Assembly (NCBI RefSeq): GCF_022376445.1
Contig: NW_025955254.1
Span: 1 to 49,351, forward strand
Length of the DNA stretch: 49,351 nucleotides
Source of the DNA: Fomitopsis serialis
Taxonomy: Eukaryota; Basidiomycota; Agaricomycetes; Polyporales; Fomitopsidaceae
Reading direction: 5' to 3'
Part shown: positions 43,369-49,351 of the stretch, piece by piece
Numbering within the stretch: position 1 is the first letter of the stretch
Layout: the number at the start of each line of letters is the position of its first letter
The notes under the pieces: model-generated
The model's input: only the letters and a program-made list of their open reading frames with translations
What the model was told of the DNA's origin: nothing
The model's database searches: none
Translations under genes and position numbers: made by a program

Positions 43369-46280
43369 AGATCATCTTAGTCCCGTCGCGCTGCCACAAC
43401 CGTGACGGTCGGACATATCACTACCGCACCACGGTCATATCGGGCAGGTCAATCAATAGAGTTTCCGTCCTGTAGGACCCCTCTGACCTTGGAGCTCTCA
43501 GGCATTTCGCCGCTGTTGTCTTCGTCGACTATCGCTGTCCAATCGCCATCTCAAGCCGCGCGTGTTCCTGCCCATTTGCGAGCTAGTGCAGCGCTTCAAC
43601 CATCCGCAACAACCTGTGAGTTTGCGTTGGGGATCTCCGTTGCTTTCTCACTCATGTCATGTCTTCCGTATCGCGCTTCTGTCTTGGGCCCCATCCAGCT
43701 GAGTTGACTGCTCATGCCTTGTTCCTGGGAAGTTGTGCCGGAAGTGAACTCAATGCCTCGGGTATCGCGAGTGTCTTCTAACTCCAGATGAAGGACGCCG
43801 GATCAGCGAATCCCATAACTTGTATTTGGTGAACGCACAGTGAGCTCAGTAGAAGTTTGCTCGTGATTTCCCACCATCCGTTCAGCGGTGCCTCACTCCG
43901 GCGCATACTGTTGCTTCTTATTCCCGGCGATCAAACATGGTCTTACAGTAATTCCTCCGACGGCTTCGTCATTGTGCACCTACAGGATCATCCCTCCACC
44001 TCAATGGCGGTCTGGTTCAGTTGGCGTACGCTGTACTGGTTCCCCTCCTTACTCCACCTGTTGTGGGCACGAGTTCACATGGAAAGGTAGCCCCGAGCAG
44101 CTCGTGGTAACGACGTGCCGCCGTAGAACTGATTACAAGATCGCCGCGCTCCCATCGTGGCGAGATCACAGTATAGTCGTCTCGTGCTCCTGACCGACCA
44201 CCCGCCCGAAAGTGCTATCCAGGTGCTATCGCTCTCCCTCCAACTTTAAGTCAGCTAACCGGGAGAACGCTTGGTCAGTGTGCTAATGGTTCTATTCCTT
44301 ATCACAGAGCATCAGGCTGGTCAGTGGGCGCGCCGCACCGCGCGCGAGGCAGCGCACGCCCGAATGTGACATCACGGCATTGGCTGGTGTTGTGCCTGTG
44401 GCTATATGGGTACGTTTTGTCGCACAGGCGAGGGCGCGTACAATCGTGTGTTTCCTCTGGGATGCCTCTTTGTATGAAGCGTGGCGGTCAGCTGGCCTGA
44501 CGCTGACCCCGCGATCCCAGGTGGGCGTGCAGCGTGCCTCCGGACTTAACCCGCGTACGTGCGTACGTGTGCGGCCGACGCTGGCAGCCCTCGACTCGGA
44601 GGCATCTGCGCGGATCGCGAATGGGCCAAACATCGCCGCGGAGGCAGTCTGGGGCGGTGCACTCGGAGCGAATTCGACGGCAAGGGCGGCCAGGCACGGT
44701 AACGACGATGGTGCTTGCAGGCCTGTGCGATGGGCTCCACGGTGTCGGACGGAACATACGGTACTATCTCTGTCTTGTCTATGCCCGTCATTTCCGATCC
44801 GCCAGTCCTCACAACATGTGCTAGTGATCATCGTGGCAGCCCATCTCCGCTGCACCGTAGTGCTATGACCGTCCGCAAGGGGACAAGACGGCTCGGTTAG
44901 GAAGCGATCCTGCTGAAGCCGGACAGTGGCCTGCCGTTGCAATCACGGATACCTCTGTGGGCACCTCAAGCCTCGGCGATAGCATCGCGGTGGAGATTGG
45001 GGAGGATAGTCAAACGACGCTGGGGGTGGTGCGTGGGTTCTTGCTTTTCTGGGCTGAAGGGTTAGTGCGTAGCCATTGGTGTCCGCTCGCGCATGGGCTC
45101 TCATGGAGGCGGGGTAGATGGTCGAGATAACCTAAACTAAGGGTGCGTTGACATGGTAGTCGCGCCAGGTGATTTCGCTTCTCCCAGAACCCCGTCGGCG
45201 TGCATTGAGATACAGCGCTGCGGGTCTATGTCAGCGCGTCTCTCTCGCCCGACGGTGTACCAACTATGTGGGGTATTCTTTCGTCGATTGAATAGCTGGC
45301 TGACCTCGCGACTTTTATCGATCGTCAGGTGTAGCCTTCCTGGCGCGTGGCATCACCGATCATCTTTGTGGGGACACACGTTGCCACTCCGAGAACGATG
45401 GCTACGTCAGGACAGTCGCCAGCGGTATGGTAGTCGGTATCTTGCCTGCCAATGTGGGTCGTTGTTCTCACCAATGCGTACCGACTTATTGGTGTGCTTT
45501 CCCCGGGTTCGCATGGTGGTTGAGGTATGTATGCGTCGGAGCATCCTTGCTGCTTTCAGCTGACTGGTCTTTCGTGATGCGTATTCAGTACTGCTCTATC
45601 CCGCGAGCCGCATGGGATCCCTGGCGGTCATGCACGCGACGGTCTGCATGAACTGCTGATGCTTTCCCTGCATGGCTACCCCGTTGAGGATGCCTGGCAG
45701 TGGCCAGCCTTCGAGGGGGCTGACCGTTAGCGTCACCGCCGGTATCGCAATTCTGGAGGAGGAGCATTGTCTTCAAGGTCGTGCTCAAGGATTGCCCGAG
45801 CATTCCACACTCCAAACTTATGATCCCAGTCTGGAAGACCCGTGCTATGTGCATCTGCCCTATCATTCCAATCCGCTGCGATAACATGCTAAGCAAATAG
45901 ATTCACCTACACATCCAGCTGTTACGGCAGACAGTGTCGCAGAGACGATTGGCCACGGTCCTCTGGATATCAATCAGATCCTACAGAGCTGCTTAGCGTC
46001 GCGTTAAGTACGGCCCGTGAATCAAGACGTTCTGTATGCTCTCTGGGCATAGCTTCTACAGCGTTGGGCTCATCGACACTTTCGAATCTAGAAAGAGGTG
46101 AGTAGCACAACAATCTGTCACAATTGATGCGCCTACAAAATGAAACAGCCCAAGCAGTAGTACTCACGTCATCACTCTATCGAGCAGCAAGGTCGCGATG
46201 ACGACATCCCGAAGTGCGCGAACAAGACAGCCGTCGAGCTTGTCGACGCCGGCCGATGCCGTGCTGGACGGGATGGAGCA
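43369..46280. other. Poorly interpretable 2.9 kb stretch
   Basis: No gene can be supported. Opposed frames near 44292-44942 (minus) and 44380-44868 (plus) shadow each other. A stretch at 43860-44200 and another at 45150-45560 read weakly protein-like but match nothing I recognise and have no usable start or splice pattern. Old decayed genes are possible. Confidence 0.4.
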
Positions 46281-46287
46281 TATATAT
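46281..46287 (+). promoter_or_regulatory. TATA box of the HVA1-like gene
   Basis: TATATAT, 79 bases before the start codon at 46366. Confidence 0.5.
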
Positions 46288-46365
46288 GTCGGCGTTCGAC
46301 GTCGCGAGGGTCTTATTCATCTTTCTGTCCTCCTCCATCCTTGAATTGAGAGAATCGTAGACAAG

Positions 46366-46778
46366 ATGAGCGACAAGCTGGAAGAGGGTCAAGATGTCTC
46401 GTACGTTGTCCGCCACTCCACGATTGCTACGCAACTCACGGGTGATCAACGTAATGTGTAGATGGCGCTGGGGAGGCGGAAATCCCTCCGGCAAGGTTGC
46501 TGAAATCGTCACGGAGGGGAAGGCCGAAGTCACTAGCAACAAGGTAAAGGAGGTGCCGTTCAACTTGAACGACTTCGATGGTGATCACCAAGTTGAAATC
46601 TGTGCAGGGCAATACAGTCACTCGCAACGCCCGAGAGGGTGATCCGGCGGTGAAGATTTCTCGCAGCGGGGTAGGCAGCCGTAATTTCGAGGCAACTCGC
46701 TGATGCTAATCCATTGCGCATAAGAACGACGTCGTGAAGTTGGCTCACGAGCTCAACGAAGTCAAAGAGGCGGAGTGA
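46366..46778 (+). CDS. HVA1/TUDOR-like small protein, four exons
   Basis: Four tiny exons (46366-46400, 46462-46543, 46608-46670, 46725-46778) with introns of 61, 64 and 54 bp splice in phase to 77 residues. The product fits the hypervirulence-associated TUDOR-type domain family (named after a Cryptococcus gene, but widespread in harmless fungi): VSWRWGGGNPSGKVAEIV, a basic TSNKGNTVTRN turn, DPAVKISRSGNDVVKL and AHELNEVKEAE. The whole protein is this one SH3-like barrel plus a C-terminal helix. Its molecular role is not known; the family is thought to touch central metabolism or binding of small partners. Each exon alone is too short to be found by simple frame length. Confidence 0.85.
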
Positions 46779-47145
46779 TTGAAGCATAGACGTCTAGATA
46801 CCCAGGAGAGAAGAGTCACTCCATCATCCATCGTGTAGAATTAGGCTCAGTACGTTATTTTATGCACTTGTAAGGGTGGGAGCAGCTAAGGTAGGCTGTC
46901 AGGCTGTCAGTGTCACGGTCGCGCTCGCGACGGTCACCTGACCGCGTCTGTCACGTCAGCGGCGGTCAGCCTCGCGTCGCGGATTGCGCCATCGTGCGCA
47001 CACTTTGCCAGTCCGAGTCGCCCATCCAGACAGAGCTCAGTCATGGCCGCTCGAGCACGCATGGTTTGCAGACGCCCTGCTCCTCCTTCGACCCAACATC
47101 CGTTCTATCTCTTACAAGAATTGAAGGGCTAGAATTCGACCAATC

Positions 47146-48116
47146 ATGGATACACTCTCCGTCGAACTGCACGCACAAATATTCGAGTATGCATGTCTCG
47201 ACGACGGCAGCACCGCACGCGCACTGGCCCTCGTCTCCCACTACATCCACGACGTCGCGCAACCATTTCTCTACCAGTCCCTCGCGGTCCAAGGATTCAT
47301 CCAGATGCATGCCCTCATTGCGACACTTACCCCTCTCCCGCATTATCTCCGTCGCATTCGTTACCTCTACCTCTCCGACAGCAGTCCATCTGCGTGGCAC
47401 CATGCGCCCTTTGAATCCCCCGGCCGCATACTGAGCGACGCCGACATGGCGCGCTACGAGGAAGCCCAAGCTGCCGCGGCGCACCTCCTGCTCCTCGCTG
47501 CGCCGACGCTTGAGATGCTCGCGGTCACAGCAGACTGCCTGTTTATGGGTACCGCTCTCATCGCGCACCTCTTCGCGCTGCAGCTTCCGCACTTGCGTGA
47601 ACTGGCAGTACGCGGGTTCTACCCCTTCCTGGCTGGCACGGACGGACCGAGCATGCCCCGGTTAGAGCGTTTGCACCTCGAGGGCAATAGGAGCCCTTAC
47701 GGGTTGCTTGACTGTGGCGGCATGAAAGAGACATGTCCTGCCCTCGAGCACCTGGCCATCTCGGGAGTCGTCGCTGCGCATGGCTTCGCAAACGAGGTGG
47801 AGGCAGTGGTCTGCCGTTCAGAAGGTGACATGGAAGGGCCAAGGGATGCGGACTCACCACTACCGCGAGGGTTGCGCAGGATTGTCATCCGACCGGGGAG
47901 CGTCTTGCACGCGCAGAACGCGGGATCAGGATACACCAGCGCCAGGCGAAGATGACGGACCTTCTGGACCGCGCGGCTAAGAGCTCAGCGGGCAAGCTCG
48001 TCATTCGTCGACCCCCTTCGGAGGTCCCTGAAAAGACTGGCGCAGAGGCTGGCCGTATGTATGAGCTGTGGCGAGAAAGGGTCGGCGGCGGCAAGGGATG
48101 GTGGGAGGATGCATAG
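47146..48116 (+). CDS. F-box-like protein, apparent frameshift near the 3' end
   Basis: The start MDTLSVELHAQIFEYACLDD and LALVSHYIHDVAQPFLYQSL form an F-box-like motif (residues 1-45), the part that would bind Skp1 in an SCF ubiquitin ligase. The rest has Leu-rich segments (LLLLAAPTLEMLAV, HLFALQLPHLRELAV, LERLHLEGN, CPALEHLAISG) typical of the solenoid half of basidiomycete F-box proteins, so it may bind a substrate. The frame stops at 47953-47955, but a different frame from about 47925 continues as QRQAKMTDLLDRAAKSS, LVIRRPP and MYELWRERVGGGKGWWED to 48116, a usual ending for this family. No GT..AG intron repairs the phase. A one-base error or a real frameshift lies between about 47895 and 47940. 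The target is unknown. Confidence 0.65.
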
Positions 48117-49080
48117 CTTGATTCGCCTGTGGTCAGAGTGCCTGATTTCTGAGGCTCGATTTGCATGTGAGTGGAAGGATTTGATGTCAAAAACGTACTG
48201 TCTGACGGTTACAACGCAAATGAAGACACAGCGATTATCATATATATCTCCCTTCGCAGCAACTTGAATGTGCGACATATACCGTACAACGCGCCATCAA
48301 CGTTCAACGTTGAACACCGGCGTGACCCTGCAAATTGGGACTGCCGCCATTTTGAAAGACCTGCATCTGCGGTATTCAACGCTCGCCGTACTTACCTTTA
48401 CGGGAGGCTTGTAACGCACAGACCACTATGCAAGCCTTAGTGGTGATCTAAATAGGAAGAGGTTGGGATGATCCGGGTCCCCGCTCCTGTGGCGGCGCGG
48501 CAGCGCCGAGTTTCCACATCTGGATGTGCTTCTTTTCTCATGCCGCTTCCGAGTTGGAGGAGCGATCGGCGCCGCTCTTTGCCAGTGGTGGCACTTACTT
48601 TAGTACTCGGTACGTGTCGTAGGCACACTGATGAGTTTACAGGTTCAGAGGCTCAAATGGTGTCCAAGACCAAATCGAAGGTTATATCCATAATGTCAGT
48701 ATTGATGTTCACTGGTGTTGCTCAATATGCTCGTGCGCTGATTAGTCTAGAATATGCAGGGCCTGCTTGACGATCTCGTTTGCGAACGATTGTACTCCGG
48801 CGCGTCCCACTGATCGTTCGTCTGCGCATGGCCTGAGTCAGGAAGACACGACTACGACCTACTCGGGGTCACTCACCAAAACTGTACGGCGCTTGAACGC
48901 TCGTCCACGCGTGGCAGATCTAAGTCGTGTCAATAAACGTCTTAAACACTCCTTGCAATGCATCCACGTACGGCACCCCAGATAAGCCTCTGGCTCGTGG
49001 CCATCCCCGTTACCTCAATGATCGGATTTTCCCCTTCTCCGCGTTGTCTCGATACCAGTGATCCGGCAGCCAAGCCTCCG
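48117..49080. other. Spacer without supported gene
   Basis: No frame on either strand has a recognisable domain or a convincing splice pattern; short frames are mutual shadows. Confidence 0.45.
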
Positions 49081-49086
49081 TGGCGC

Positions 49087-49351
49087 CTATGTTAGAGATA
49101 ATACTGCAGTACGGAATTGTTCGACACGGCGGGTTGGTTCGGCGCGCGCGAGCGCCACAATAGCAGCGCTGACGTGGGGGAGGTGCGGGTTCCGCGCTGT
49201 GTGTTCATCGTACTGGGCCTTGAACGCGGCTGCATGGAGGCGCGTCTTGGGTGTGTGAGGCTCGGCGGAGAGGATCTCCGCGACAGGGACGGACATGGGG
49301 ATCCAGCAGATCGCGGAGACGAACTTGCCCTTGTCGTCATGGGAAGGCACC
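49087..49351 (-). CDS. 3' end of an unrecognised gene (runs off the window)
   Basis: The minus-strand frame is open from the right edge to a stop at 49087. The 87 residues seen include DDKGKFVSAICWIPMSVPVA, EILSAEPHTPKTRLHAAAFK and NPHLPHVSAAIVALARAE, which look globular and helical. I do not recognise the family. The true start must be beyond the window unless GTG-like starts are allowed, so only the C-terminus is visible. Confidence 0.45.
   Translation of the reverse strand, partial: VPSHDDKGKFVSAICWIPMSVPVAEILSAEPHTPKTRLHAAAFKAQYDEHTARNPHLPHVSAAIVALARAEPTRRVEQFRTAVLSLT

Noticed and set aside
44292..44942. A 216-codon minus frame and its plus-strand partner
   Set aside because: Opposed frames with no recognisable motif; composition alone can explain them.
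1..49351. Reverse transcriptase or LTR retrotransposon
   Set aside because: No YxDD-type motif, integrase pattern or paired long terminal repeats were seen in any frame.

Overview
The window is nuclear DNA of a basidiomycete fungus, most likely an Agaricomycete (a polypore-type wood fungus would fit). The evidence is the dense 45-70 bp GT..AG introns, a degenerate RPB1 copy with the basidiomycete form of the CTD heptads, a Plavaka transposase, a DUF6532-like fragment, a multi-intron CYP of the expanded CYP64-like type, and a Med25-like VWA gene. There are no bacterial operons and no CRISPR array, and I recognised no rRNA or tRNA gene.

Layout. 1-9.8 kb is a graveyard of mobile and duplicated sequence: a strong inverted repeat (21-86), a decayed Plavaka transposase (628-3926), a decayed colinear copy of the RNA polymerase II largest subunit gene ending in recognisable CTD heptads (about 4600-6486), and a 2.2 kb region with short repeats, a two-exon orphan gene and a DUF6532-like fragment (7.5-9.7 kb). 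9.85-13.3 kb (minus strand) holds a MYND-finger gene and, upstream of it, a decayed piece of a second gene. The same pair recurs at 31.7-36.4 kb, where both genes look complete. Between the copies lie a complete 12-exon cytochrome P450 (14035-16158, minus), a gene-poor stretch (16.5-20.9 kb), a third and distinct MYND gene (about 21.0-22.1 kb, minus), a xylulokinase gene (23389-26064, plus) with one apparent base missing in a C run, and an 11-exon copper amine oxidase (26794-29549, minus) convergent with it.

36.4-49.3 kb is more conserved: a Med25-like VWA gene (37718-39944, minus) divergent from a WHI2-like BTB gene (40901-42078, plus), then LTO1 (42725-43368, plus), a poorly interpretable 3 kb gap, a tiny four-exon HVA1/TUDOR-like gene (46366-46778), an F-box-like gene with an apparent frameshift (47146-48116) and the 3' end of an unrecognised gene at the right edge.

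Functionally the genes do not form one pathway. Xylulokinase is central pentose metabolism, the amine oxidase and P450 are oxidative (nitrogen scavenging and secondary or xenobiotic metabolism), Med25-like, the F-box gene and the MYND proteins are regulatory or protein-interaction genes, and LTO1 serves Fe-S delivery to the ribosome-recycling ATPase Rli1/ABCE1. The most unusual observations are the RPB1 pseudogene beside Plavaka, the MYND plus NLS-protein duplication, the repeat-dotted 7.5-9.7 kb region, and the LTO1 C-terminal tripeptide that fits the CIA client signal. Exon borders quoted base by base were checked for GT..AG and reading phase by hand; those called approximate were not.
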